Positions 1-10,798 of a stretch of 64,000 nucleotides of DNA are shown here, one piece after another. The notes under the pieces were generated by a model. That model had not been told where the DNA came from. It worked only from the letters and a program-made list of their open reading frames with translations, and did not search any database. The stretch spans positions 1 through 64,000 of the forward strand of contig NW_027195391.1 in NCBI RefSeq assembly GCF_038502225.1, written 5' to 3'. The position numbers and the translations under genes were made by a program. The DNA comes from Cherax quadricarinatus. Its lineage: Eukaryota; Arthropoda; Malacostraca; Decapoda; Parastacidae. Within the stretch, counting starts at the first letter, position 1. Every line of letters begins with the position of its first letter.

Positions 1-18
1 TAAATATATTTCCTCAGA

Positions 19-190
19 ATGTGTAGGTCACATGAATGTGTAGGTCACATGAATGTGTAGGTCACATGAATGTGTAGGTCACATGAATGTGTAGGTCACA
101 TGAATGTGTAGGTCACATGAATGTGTAGGTCACATGAATGTGTAGGTCACATGAATGTGTAGGTCACATGAATGTGTAGGTCACATGAAT
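19..190. repeat. 17-bp minisatellite, about 10 copies
   Basis: A 17-bp unit (ATGTGTAGGTCACATGA in one phase) is repeated about ten times with no variation that I can see. The unit contains the near-palindrome TGTAGGTCACA. Both edges are sharp; unique sequence follows. No coding sense is evident. Confidence 0.95.
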
Positions 191-444
191 GCAGATCAAT
201 TGATCTTCTCTTCTCTTTCTCTTTGCTGATCTTCTCTTTTTGTTGATCTGTTTTGTTAATCTGTACCATCAGTGATTCTATCATTTACAATGACTTGTGA
301 TATATCATAATTTGTAGTGCATTACTATCAATTATCATCATTATGTATAATTCATTATGTTCAACTGCTGTGTACAATGACATTGTACAGAGTCATCCCA
401 GAGCCATGATGTCTACAGTCTTCAGTGTATATAAGTTAGCTGTA

Positions 445-732
445 TGTTGGGACGCCATACGTTAGCATTACTGAGCTGTTAGTAGTGTTACTGTGTACTT
501 GTGTATTATACATAGTTAGATAATCCCAGCTACACTATAAATAGGCTCCCTTGCTAGTTGTGACATCACGAGATCCTTACACATGAGCAGTAGACCAGAG
601 GCCTCATGGTCAGTTCCCGCTAGGCAGAGACTGGACAAGGCTCCTGGGCTACCCAGCAAGATTTTCTTAATTATAAACCTCCAAGACATTCAACGTATTT
701 CTTACTCCAATATCTCCTGATAAACCCCACGA
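445..732 (+). mobile_element. Possible solo LTR (Gypsy-like)
   Basis: The segment opens with TGTTGGGACG, a start typical of Gypsy LTRs. It holds a TATA-like box (CTATAAATAGG near 534-544) about 90 bp in, and ends in ACCCCACGA beside a GTA trinucleotide run. The spacing of TATA box and ends fits an LTR of about 290 bp with a promoter. However, no partner LTR or internal region is present, the right end is not a clean CA, and I cannot see a convincing target duplication. The alternative is ordinary intergenic sequence with a chance TATA box. Confidence 0.3.
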
Positions 733-804
733 TAGTAGCAGTAGTAGTAGCAGTAATCATAGTAGTAGTAGTAGTAGTCATAGCAGTTGTAGTAGTAGTA
801 GTTT
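733..804. repeat. Imperfect (TAG)n trinucleotide repeat
   Basis: This is a run of GTA/GCA triplets interrupted by CAT. It directly abuts the candidate solo LTR end. Confidence 0.85.
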
Positions 805-834
805 CACTTATGCCATAAGACAATACTAATAATT

Positions 835-1424
835 TCTTCAAAAGAGCGGTAATGTTTAATTTAAAATAGCCAAAACAATAGCTTTACCGTTGCTGTAACA
901 TTGGCTTTAAAAAAAACAATAATAATGGATTTAAAAGAGCTGTGATCTTTTCTTTAAAAGATACATTGTAAATGGCTTTACCGTGTTGCAATAATAGCCT
1001 TAAAAGAGCTGAAATAATGGTCTCGAACGAGCGAGAACATTGTCTCGCACGAGCGAGAACATTGTCTTAAAAGAGCTGTAAGAATGGCTTTGAAAGAGGT
1101 CAAATTATAGCTTAAAAAGAGATGAAATAATGACTATAGTTAAAACGAACGATAATAATGGCTTTAAGGGAGACGTAATAGTTGCTTTAAAAGAACAACA
1201 ATATGGCTTTACACGTACGGTAAAATAGCTTTACTATTGTCATAGTAATTAGTTTACAATTATCACAGTATTGAGTTTACAATTGCCGTAGTAATGAGTT
1301 TACAATGTTCATACTAACGAGTTTACAGTTGCCACAGTAACGAGTTTACACTTTCCACAGTAATGGGTTTACAATTGTCATATTGATGAGGTTACAACTG
1401 CCATCATAAGAACTTTACATCTGC
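835..1424. repeat. Old, degenerate ~23-24-bp tandem repeat (left part)
   Basis: Two related degenerate unit types follow each other: one like GGCTTTAAAAGAGCTGTAAT up to about 1250, then one like GAGTTTACAATTGCCATAGT up to 1424. Units differ by several substitutions and indels, so the array is old. It stops exactly at the left LTR of the BEL/Pao element and the same kind of unit (AGTGCCATAATAATG, AACTGCTATAATTATGAG) resumes at 8923. The retroelement therefore split an existing repeat. Confidence 0.7.
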
Positions 1425-2141
1425 TGTGGAAAATTGCATTTATCTGAATGTAACTAATTATGTACATAACAGTAAATGATAACAAAGATAATTATTATTT
1501 ATTTATGTTACATAGACAAGTAGGAATTTGGGACACCTAGGTTACAAAAAATGTCCCCCTTCGATACCTACCACTGTCATAACCACAAGTTGCTCTGGAC
1601 CTATTAATTAAATGAAATATACATACACCAGGAATACTGGTAAATATATAAATTTGTGGACTGTATATTAAAAATAATAAATGGTTATATATATACACAA
1701 TTACATAACAGAAGGAAAATATATCTTAATATCACTCACCAATTTGACTGGAGATTAATGTGTATCATACTCAGAAAACCTCACTCTAACTAAATCTATG
1801 AAAATAATGCTGGCCAGAACTACACACAAATCTAGAGAGCTTATCTGAGGTTCCTGGAGCTGTCTTGTCCAGTCGTCTGATATCTCAAGTTATGCAGGAA
1901 TGCACATCCACCAATTTTGCCTCCTATTTGAGAGGTGTCAACACAATTTAACCTCTAGAGCACGAAAAATTCTTCCCATTACACCAACGTTTGTACAAAA
2001 TTCAAAACCAAGATGGCAAGTCTCGTCTGCCCAGACGCAGGCTTTTCGTTTTCTATGACATAAATATTATTAAATACAGTATGACCATCTATTTACATAT
2101 AAATACTGAATTTCTGGAAAATATATACAGTATTTTCCACA
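1425..2141 (-). repeat. 3' LTR of the BEL/Pao element
   Basis: This LTR is nearly identical to the one at 8203-8922. Differences include a 2-bp length change in the TATATA run and a missing C near 1977. It lies downstream of the integrase end in element orientation. Confidence 0.93.
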
Positions 2142-2173
2142 CTGCAGCCGGCCGGAGTTCGTTGCTAAACGAT

Positions 2174-2920
2174 TCAAATTACTCCTTCCTTTAGGGGACT
2201 ATTCCAGCCAGTTCTGGCTTGAGTGGCTGTTCTCCTAGTAGGTCTTACTACGATTTCATCTTCCGGCATCACTTGGTCTGCGTTATCTTCCATATCACTC
2301 GTGTCACTTTCCCTCAGATTTTCATTTACGTTTGATTGAACACCTAATTCCAAGGGAATCAATTTATTAATTGTACGTAAACTTTCCTGGTCACGACACA
2401 ACACTTCGACATTCCTGACAACACCTTGTGCATCTGGGTACAATGTCAATACTTTGCCCAGAGGCCACAATGTTCGATGTTGTTCAGTATCAATTAACAC
2501 AATGTCACCTGGTTGAATGGTCTGTCGATTTACTGCCTCTGTCGCACCATAAAAGTGTTCACATAGTGTAAGAAGATATTCCTTACGCCACACATTAGAC
2601 CAATGATCAATTACTTTATTTAACATTTTAAATTTATCACACAACACTGCCGCATCATTGTAATCTTCATCACTTTCTTCAGGATTATCTCTATAGACAG
2701 GGGCAGCTTCCAATTTCCTTCCACATATTAGGTGAGAAGGTGTTAATACATCTGCATCAGGTGTATCACTCATGTACGAGAGAGGTCTATTATTTATACG
2801 ATTTTCTGCCTCCACTAACACTGCACGGAATTCTTCCAAATTAATTCTCTTCTGGTGTAGTACTTTACCGAGACACCTCTTCACTGTGCCTATCAGTCTT
2901 TCGTACAGCCCCCCTGCCAA
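2174..2920 (-). pseudogene. BEL/Pao integrase C-terminal part (frame-shifted from the rest of pol)
   Basis: This frame carries the end of the integrase. It starts inside the APW-x-GG/ER signature of BEL/Pao integrases (AGGLYERLIGTVKRCLG) and so contains the third catalytic residue, the Glu of LYERL. The rest is the family C-terminal domain with PSHLICGR and PGDIVLIDTE. No Met opens it (first codon TTG), because it is a continuation of the frame ending at 2893. The two overlap at a run of six G (minus strand) where one base is missing relative to the motif. The frame ends about 30 bp before the 3' LTR, so there is no room for an env gene. The break could be a real deletion or a homopolymer error in the assembly. 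Confidence 0.88.
2181..2193 (-). other. Candidate polypurine tract
   Basis: On the minus strand the bases read AAAGGAAGGAGT, the only purine-rich run near the 3' LTR. It lies about 40 bp from the LTR edge and overlaps the end of the integrase frame. A polypurine tract usually abuts the LTR, so the assignment is weak. Confidence 0.25.
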
Positions 2921-4620
2921 GGGGCTCTAGGAGTAATAAATTTCCAGGTACACCCTCGCTGGGTTAACAGAGATTGAACATCGTTACTATTATTTAATTC
3001 TATCAAGTGTTGAGCACCTGCTACAAAATTTGTGGCATTATCCGAAATCATCAACCTCGGACAGGATCTCCTTGCTGAAAATTTTCGAAACAGTTGTATA
3101 AACTGTTCTGCAGACAAGTCCTGTGCCACTTCTAAATGAACTGCCCTAGTAGCAGTACAAGTGAACAAACAAACATACACTTTCAGTGGAACGCCATTTG
3201 ACGTACCTGTTAAAATTATTGGACCACTATAGTCTACACCTGTTACATCAAACGGTTTCACTAATTGTACACGCTCCTTTGGCAATGGTGGAGGACCTGG
3301 GTACATATAGGATCTGGCATCCACACGGCAACATATTACACAAGATTTAATCACCCATTTTACACTTTGCCGTCCTTGTGGAATCCATAAAGTTTCCCTA
3401 ATACAATTTAAGGTATCTTGTACCCCACCATGCATTACATTTTTATGGGCATTTAGAACAATCAGATTTGTTAGATGATGAGTTTTGGGCAGTAAGATAG
3501 GGTGTTTAGCATAATCACCCAGTTCAGCATTTTGTAACCTACCTCTGCACCTAATTACATTGTTCTCTAAATACAGCCCCAATTTCTCTATTATAGAACC
3601 TTTCACAATTTTTCTTTCCATCATCAGTTTAATCTCATTTCCATAGATTTCCTCCTGTACCCTCTTTATCCAATATTCAAGAGGATGTGAAAACTTATAT
3701 GAGATATTCATCTTGTTTAGAAATTCAAACACCAACTTAGTTACATTGATCAGTTTGGGTAAAGAAGAATACCTATTTATATCAATGGCTAAGGAAGGAC
3801 GAACTATTGGAGTGGTGGTCACAGTAATTTCAACAGGAGCAATATATGCCTTTTGTACAGTCCAATTAGCTTTATTTACCAACCAGCTTGGTCCTTTAAA
3901 CCATGATACAACATTTACAAATTTAGCATAAGGTAAACCTCGAGACAAGAAATCAGCTGGATTCTCCTCACCAGGTATATGATTAAATGTTAACATATGC
4001 TGACCCAAACTATTATACTTCTCTTGCATCTGATTAATTTCAGCGACTCTGTTTTGTACACACACAATTTTACTGTTTCCATTACGAATCCATTGTAAGG
4101 ATACCTCATTATCAGACAAAATTACAGTGTCGCTAATATTTATCTCCTGCAACTTATTTCTTATATAATTGGCTAATTTGACACCTACATAAATAGCTGT
4201 TAATTCCATCTGAGGTAAGGTACGTGATTTAACTGGAGACACTTTAGCCTTAGACATAACAAGAGAAATAACACTATTACATTGAAGGTAAGCAACTGCT
4301 CCATATGCCAATTTTGAAGCATCACAAAAAATGTGGAGTATATTTTTCCCATCTGGATTGGCCACCTGGCGTGGGAACTCCAACATTGGAATTTTTTCAT
4401 AATCATCAATTAATTCATCCCACCTGTTAATGAATTCCTCAGGTAGAATTTCATCCCAAGCACATTTAAGTTTCCATGCTTCCTGAATTAATAATTTTCC
4501 TCTTATAGTAAGGGGTGACACTAAACCTAGTGGATCAAAACATTTGGAAACTTCATCAAGCCAAACTCTCTTAGTTAATTTATTGGGCATACTGTAATTA
4601 TTAGGTTTTAACATTAACAA
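2893..4620 (-). pseudogene. BEL/Pao pol: end of RT, RNase H, and integrase core
   Basis: This 575-codon frame is the longest surviving piece of pol. RNase H has its four acidic residues: Asp100 (IFCDAS), Glu139 (QMELTA), Asp170 (LSDNEVSLQW) and Asp222 (ENPADFLSRG). The integrase zinc-binding region shows H392, H397, C427 and C430 (HKNVMH ... CVIC). The DDE core shows Asp463 (TGVDYSGPI) and Asp527 (ISDNATNF). The frame then runs APWQGG and shifts, so the catalytic Glu is only in the neighbouring frame. RNase H degrades the RNA of the RNA-DNA hybrid and integrase inserts the cDNA. Domains are well kept, but the copy cannot make a continuous protein. Confidence 0.9.
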
Positions 4621-5514
4621 ATCTCTCTCAGTATCCCAGTTAAACCCAATACATTACTACATTTTGGCACTTCATCTCCAGGGTAATCTTTACTTATTTT
4701 GTCCTTTAATTTGGACTAATTACTATTCCATTCCCTCAGAGGCATATTTGCACTTTGCATTATTTTATTAGCCTCTCCATAAGTCGTTAACAGTTCCTCT
4801 TCAGTTGATGTCACACCCAGGAAATTGTCCACATAAAATTATTTGCTCATTACTTTACTCAATGGACTTCCCGTGCATTTAAGGTGTGCATTTATCGTTG
4901 CTTGAAGTAGGAACGGACTGGATGTAGCACCAAATAATACGCTCCTAAAGCGAAAGGTTTTCAGAGGGCTAAGTGGGTCAATAGGATTCTCAGGCCATAA
5001 GAAGCGAGTACAATCCCGGTCAGCCTCTTGTAAACCCACTCTTAGGAAAGCTTTACTTATGTCAGCCATAAAGGCATAATTCTTTACCTCTGGAATTTAA
5101 TGAGATATCTCCTAATTTTTCCGTCAACGATGGACCTGTCATCAAACAGCCATTTAAACTAGGTACATTTTTGTTACTCCTGGCACTACAATTAAACACA
5201 ATCCTCAAAGGAGTGGTCTTAGAATCCTTCTTCACTCCGTGATGTGGCAAATAGTGACCATAAATTTTGGCTTGCTCAGGAGGCACCTTTTCTATAAATT
5301 TATTAATTAACTGCTCAGCAATTATATCATAATAGGCAGTTAACAATTCTGGTGTCTTACTCAGTTTGCGGAGCTGAGCCTTTAATTGTCCATATGCCAT
5401 TCTGTAATTGGTGGGCAATTCTGGATGGTTCAGTCTCCACGGAAGTCGTACCCAGTATTGTCCAGATTCAAATTTTACATCTCTGAGTAAAAGAATCATC
5501 TGGACTTTCTTCAT
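4621..5514 (-). pseudogene. BEL/Pao reverse transcriptase, broken
   Basis: The N-terminal half is read in one frame (5514-5062: YLPHHGVKKDS, LRIVFNCSA, LMTGPSLTEKLG). It shifts at about 5070-5095 into a frame with MADISKAFLRVGL, which holds the first catalytic Asp, and with FLWPENP and LFGATSSPF. An in-frame TAA at 4839-4841 sits directly before FYVDNFLG at 4821-4838. The catalytic box therefore reads YVDN where most reverse transcriptases have YxDD; I recall that some BEL/Pao elements carry Asn here, so this may not be damage. A second stop near 4718 and another frame change precede the piece starting at 4620. Confidence 0.85.
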
Positions 5515-5828
5515 TTACATTTATTCCAATGCTGTCTAATTCCTACAATTTATGCACTGGCTCAACACCATCCTCTATGGAAGAATTATACTGGGGCACG
5601 ACTTCATGAGTAAGACACACAGTTATGGTATTCGTAGTTTCCTCTAGTCATGAATTATTATTACTAGGAATCCTACCATACATTACATGGCCTCCTGCAG
5701 TCTTCAAAAGGGTGACACCACATTTCTTTACCATACCCTTTACAAAGGAGGCATAATAGTCACTACCTATCAAAATATTTATTGGGCCTACAGAATCATC
5801 ACTTACCCCAGAAGGTGCTAAATTTACA

Positions 5829-6101
5829 TTATGTGAGTCTTTCTGTAGCTTTACTAAGCCCTACTGTAGATATTTTCTCTGGAAGTCTATCTACAATTAC
5901 TGCATTAACACGTGTTTTCTCATTGCCCAACCTGACAGTTACATAAACAGTGTCATACAATTGAGCTCTTTTATCTGAGAGAAAACCAGATAATTTTAAA
6001 GTTGTGGGATCTCCCATCTGTACTTTCATACCATCAAGACATTTACGTTTTATGAAAGTACGCTGGGATCCTTGGTCTAATAATGCAGTTACATTTTTTG
6101 A
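5829..6101 (-). pseudogene. BEL/Pao aspartic protease remnant (peptidase A17 type)
   Basis: Reading the minus strand from about 6090 gives TALLDQGSQRTFI, the D-x-G-S active-site motif of BEL/Pao proteases, followed by KLSGFLSDKRAQLYDTVYVTV and an open stretch to 5829. The first Met (6029) lies after the active site, so the real frame is continuous with Gag-Pol and does not begin there. The protease would cut the polyprotein. Between 5515 and 5828 the linker to RT is readable only with stops. Confidence 0.75.
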
Positions 6102-6701
6102 TTAATGCCTTTTATCGTCAATTTTTACCTGTAACACAAGTAAGGCTACTTCAGCAAAACCATCATTATTAACATTAGCAGCAATTTTTACATTAGCCAC
6201 TGTTGTGTCAGGATTGTCAACATTATCATTATTATCAACATTATCATATAGACCTTTACACATGACTATATGGTGTCTTCCTTTGTGACATTGATAACAG
6301 TTGTTTAATTTGGCATGACAATCCTTTACATTGTGATTACCTAGACATCTGATACATCTGCCAAGTTCCTCCAATCTTTCAACTTTATCATTCCATGAAT
6401 TGTATGCATTGCAATTCTTAGAAAAATGAGTACCCTTGCAAAAGAGACAATCTCTCTTTTCTTTGACTGGTTTCCTATTAACTGGGCTACTCTTAGGAGG
6501 GTACTTATTCTTCTTACCTTGTGGAGAATCATTATTTCTGATTCTTGCTACTTGATATGTACCTATGCAACTCTTTTTAGGAAATGAATTTTGATTAACA
6601 ACATTGGGATAATTTTTCCCTTTGTGAAACTTGACAGATACCTCAGAGTTATTATGTGTTGCATCTTTAAAATGAGTTGGTTGGCTGGTCTGCAACTGCA
6701 C
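6102..6701 (-). pseudogene. BEL/Pao nucleocapsid with three CCHC zinc knuckles
   Basis: The frame has a basic N-terminal half (KKSCIGTYQVARIR, KGKKNKYPPK) and three C-X2-C-X4-H-X4-C knuckles in a row: CLFCKGTHFSKNC, CIRCLGNHNVKDC and CYQCHKGRHHIVMC. Triple knuckles are typical of BEL/Pao Gag and bind the packaged RNA. It is separated from the upstream Gag frame by about 70 bp containing a stop or shift, and leads into the protease region. Confidence 0.9.
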
Positions 6702-6770
6702 AATTAATTCTTGTAGACCTAGTCTTATTTCCTCCAGACCAAAATAACGCTTGTGATATTTGTTCGAGAA

Positions 6771-7610
6771 TCATTCAAGTGTTTTACAGCTGAATTTATT
6801 CTGTACCATGGTACTCAATAACCAGTCTGATTCTTTCAGATTATATTTATTACTTAAAGTTTTGAGAGTGCTCTCCAGTTTAACTTTAAACTGCTGTAAA
6901 CCTTTGTAAGTGTGATCTGGAGATTTTAAATTAACAATGATATTCACTAGATCCAACCTACTTTGTTCTGTATTACCATAAGTGACCTTCAACAAGTCAA
7001 CTACTTCCTTGTAAGAGTCATCTACATTGGGAAAGGCTTGTATGAGTATGTGAGCATCTCCTCTTACCTGTCCTTTGAGGTAAAATAATTTAGTTACACA
7101 GGCTAGGTCACTCCTGTCATGCACAGCTGCTTTAAAAATTGACCAAAATTCCTCCCAATTTTCTCCAGGATTAAACACAGGCAAACACAATTCTGGGAGT
7201 TTTGGCAAAGACATATTTGTTGGAGCAGACTGACCAACTGCCTGGTTTACACATTTTAATTTATTCAAGGCCTTACTTTTACAAGAAAGAATCTTTTCCT
7301 CTAATTCATAATACTGATTAATTATGAGATCTATTTCAGTCTCATCTACACAGTTTACTAATAAATCTCCTTCATATTTGTTGTAATATAATTTGTATGA
7401 ATCATATCTATTCCCTAAAGCATCTAAATACAATTTTAAATCATCGGTATTCACAGTTTCTTGATTCATTAATTCCAAGCACTTATTATATACCTTGGTT
7501 ACATGAACTTTTCTAGCGTGCAGTGATGCTTTCTTTGCTCTATATTCCTTATGTTTGTCTTCTATATTAATTTCCTCAATTTCAGCCATGATGCAATGTA
7601 TTAAATTCAT
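6771..7610 (-). pseudogene. BEL/Pao Gag N-terminal part (DUF1759-like)
   Basis: This is a 279-codon frame. It has a lysine-rich helical N-terminus and then the DUF1759 hallmark LPKLPELCLPVFNPGENWEEFW ... VTKLFYLKGQVRG (residues about 135-190), here quoted in part only. The domain is the structural Gag of BEL/Pao elements. The likely start is either the first Met or the Met eight codons later (MAEIEEINIED), which reads more like a natural Gag start. The frame stops at 6771, just before the nucleocapsid piece, so Gag is interrupted. Confidence 0.85.
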
Positions 7611-8202
7611 CTTAATAACACTGATTATGTACTAAATTATGCACTTTATAAAGGTAAATAGCACAACTTACCTTTGAATAAATCCTAGCTACCTGAGCTT
7701 AGCAATTACATGTAAAAATTGCAATATAAATTTTAAATACACATTAATAATGTTAGCTACACTTGAGCTTAGCAATTTTACATGTAAGAAATTTATATAT
7801 AAATTTTAAATGTACATTAATACAAACCTTTAGCCTGCCTTGGCTTATAAAAATTATTATACAAATTAATATAAATCCTTGCCAGAATTTGGCATAGCAA
7901 AATTAATATTATACACATTAATGTAATTAGCAACACTTGCCTTATCAATTACACATACACTGATATAAATCTTGGCCAGAATTGTCTTATCAAATTAATA
8001 TTATACAAATTTATATAAACTTAGTCAGACTTGACTTATCAAAATTAATATTGTAATAATTATAATCCACTACACATTAAATAAATTTGTGAACTTAACA
8101 TCCACCTCCTTCTGTCATTTCACATATAATTATTAAGTAATTAACTAATTAATGACTTCACTAATTACCTCCGGTTCAAGAAGGACCAACGGGGAAATTA
8201 AA
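7611..8202 (-). other. BEL/Pao untranslated leader
   Basis: This AT-rich, non-coding stretch lies between the 5' LTR and Gag. It contains several imperfect copies of a motif like ATTAATATAAATCCTTGCCAG alternating with CTTAGCAATTACATGTA, suggesting an old internal tandem repeat of about 75 bp. No protein is evident. Confidence 0.7.
8171..8188 (-). other. Candidate tRNA primer-binding site
   Basis: In element orientation the sequence reads TGGTCCTTCTTGAACCGG, starting 14 bp after the 5' LTR. Its complement (CCGGTTCAAGAAGGACCA) ends in CCA and carries GGTTCAA like a T-arm, as expected for a tRNA 3' end. I cannot name the tRNA. Confidence 0.45.
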
Positions 8203-8922
8203 TGTGGAAAATTGCATTTATCTGAATGTAACTAATTATGTACATAACAGTAAATGATAACAAAGATAATTATTATTTATCAATGTTACATAGACAAGTA
8301 GGAATTTGGGACACCTAGGTCGCAAAAAATGTCCCCCTTTGGTACCTACTACTGTCATATCCACAAGTTGCTCTGGACCTATTAATTAAATGAAATATAC
8401 ATACACCAGGAATACTGGTAAATATATAAATTTGTGGAATGTATATTAAAAATAATAAATGGTTATATATATATACACAATTACATAACAGAAGGAAAAT
8501 ATATCTTAATATCACTCACCAATTTGACTGGAGATTAATGTGTATCATACTCAGAAAACCTCACTCTAACTAAATCCATAATAATAATGCTGGCCAGAAT
8601 TACACACAAATCTAGAGAGCTTATCTGAGGTTCCTGGAGCTGTCTTGTCCAGTCGTCTGATATCTCAAGTTATGCAGGAATGAACATCCACCAATTTTGC
8701 CTCCTATTTGAGAGACGTCAACACAATTTAACCTCTAGAGCATGAAAAATTCTTCCCCATTACACCAACGTTTGTACAAAATTCAAAACCAAGATGGCGA
8801 GTCTCGTCTGCCCAGACGCAGGCTTTCCGTTTTCTATGACATAAATATTATTAAACACAGTATGACCATCTATTTACATACAAATACTGAATTTCTGGAA
8901 AATATATACAGTATTTTCCACA
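8203..8922 (-). repeat. 5' LTR of the BEL/Pao element
   Basis: This is the promoter-bearing copy in element orientation. It has TGTGGAAAA/TTTTCCACA ends and about 97% identity by eye to the LTR at 1425-2141. Confidence 0.93.
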
Positions 8923-9119
8923 TCAGCCATATAGTTTGAAAAGTGCCATCAAAACTCCTTTATAATTTCCACAATAATAAATTTAGAAGTGCCATAATAA
9001 TGGTGTCTCAAGCGTCATAATAATGACTTAACAACTGCTATAATTATGAGTTTCTCAGCATCGACACGATGACATTATATATCTCTGAATATTACCTTTA
9101 CAGTTACCAACGTAACCGA
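8923..9119. repeat. Old degenerate repeat (right part)
   Basis: This is the continuation of the repeat broken by the BEL/Pao insertion. Units such as AGTGCCATAATAATGGTG and AACTGCTATAATTATGAG lead directly into the 39-bp satellite. The satellite unit (GTAATGTTGGTATTACTGACG in its oldest copy) may be an amplified descendant. Confidence 0.55.
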
Positions 9120-10559
9120 AGATTACAAGTGTCGTAATGTTGGTATTACTGACGCTAGGAGAATGCAATATTATAATGTTGGTATCACTGACGCTATGAG
9201 AATGCAATATTATAATGTTGGTATCACTGACTCTATGAGAATGCAATATTATAATGTTGGTATCACTGACGCTATGAGAATGCAATATTATAATGTTGGT
9301 ATCACTGACGCTATGAGAATGCAATATTATAATGTTGGTATCACTGACGCTATGAGAATGCAATATTATAATGTTGGTATCACTGACGCTATGAGAATGC
9401 AATATTATAATGTTGGTATCACTGACGCTATGAGAATGCAATATTATAATGTTGGTATCACTGACGCTATGAGAATGCAATATTATAATGTTGGTATCAC
9501 TGACGCTATGAGAATGCAATATTATAATGTTGGTATCACTGACGCTATGAGAATGCAATATTATAATGTTGGTATCACTGACGCTATGAGAATGCAATAT
9601 TATAATGTTGGTATCACTGACGCTATGAGAATGCAATATTATAATGTTGGTATCACTGACGCTATGAGAATGCAATATTATAATGTTGGTATCACTGACG
9701 CTATGAGAATGCAATATTATAATGTTGGTATCACTGACGCTATGAGAATGCAATATTATAATGTTGGTATCACTGACGCTATGAGAATGCAATATTATAA
9801 TGTTGGTATCACTGACGCTATGAGAATGCAATATTATAATGTTGGTATCACTGACGCTATGAGAATGCAATATTATAATGTTGGTATCACTGACGCTATG
9901 AGAATGCAATATTATAATGTTGGTATCACTGACGCTATGAGAATGCAATATTATAATGTTGGTATCACTGACGCTATGAGAATGCAATATTATAATGTTG
10001 GTATCACTGACGCTATGAGAATGCAATATTATAATGTTGGTATCACTGACGCTATGAGAATGCAATATTATAATGTTGGTATCACTGACGCTATGAGAAT
10101 GCAATATTATAATGTTGGTATCACTGACGCTATGAGAATGCAATATTATAATGTTGGTATCACTGACGCTATGAGAATGCAATATTATAATGTTGGTATC
10201 ACTGACGCTATGAGAATGCAATATTATAATGTTGGTATCACTGACGCTATGAGAATGCAATATTATAATGTTGGTATCACTGACGCTATGAGAATGCAAT
10301 ATTATAATGTTGGTATCACTGACGCTATGAGAATGCAATATTATAATGTTGGTATCACTGACGCTATGAGAATGCAATATTATAATGTTGGTATCACTGA
10401 CGCTATGAGAACTGACGCTATGAGAATGCAATATTATAATGTTGGTATCACTGACGCTATGAGAATGCAATATTATAATGTTGGTATCACTGACGCTATG
10501 AGAATGCAATATTATAATGTTGGTATCACTGACGCTATGAGAATGCAATATTATAATGT
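9120..10559. repeat. 39-bp satellite, about 36 copies, highly homogeneous
   Basis: The 39-bp unit contains ATGCAATATTATAATGTTGG and TATCACTGACGCTATGAGA. Nearly all copies are identical. I see only a CTCTATG variant near 9231, a degenerate first copy, and one partial 15-bp unit at about 10411-10425. Because 39 is a multiple of three and the unit lacks stops in one frame on each strand, ~500-codon frames run through both strands; these are artefacts. Confidence 0.97.
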
Positions 10560-10798
10560 CAAGACTGATTGTCTCGTTACTGCTTACCCCCCCCCCCCAC
10601 ACTCTGGCCTTTACAATAAGTTTTGTGTCCTGGGAATACTGGTTGGGTTTAAAGCCTATCTACTAGACGAGGGTTATTAAGGCAACTTAAGTTCTACGCT
10701 ATTAGTCAAGAATTCCTAAATCCCTAAAATACAGTGAGTAATAATTCACTCTCTCAGCGTATTTATACTGAGAGAAACACACCTGTCGGCTTGTGTTC

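Larger units (their letters stand above)
1425..8922 (-). mobile_element. BEL/Pao LTR retrotransposon, decayed, complete with both LTRs
   Basis: A 7.5-kb element is bounded by two LTRs (717 and 720 bp) that begin TGTGGAAAA and end TTTTCCACA, a 9-bp terminal inverted repeat with TG...CA ends. Flanking bases are TCTGC on the left and TCAGC on the right, a 5-bp target duplication with one mismatch. Internal order on the minus strand is leader, Gag (DUF1759-like), three CCHC knuckles, A17-type protease, RT, RNase H, integrase. This order and the protein families are diagnostic of BEL/Pao. No envelope frame is present. Stops and frameshifts break the polyprotein into at least six pieces, so this copy is not autonomous. 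I count roughly 20 substitutions between the LTRs by eye (about 3%), so the insertion is not recent. Confidence 0.93.

Noticed and set aside
2142..2173. Envelope gene in the BEL/Pao element
   Set aside because: Only about 30 bp lie between the end of integrase and the LTR.
9055..10680. ~500-codon frames on both strands across the 39-bp array
   Set aside because: Explained wholly by a stop-free 39-bp unit; the frames end as soon as the array ends.
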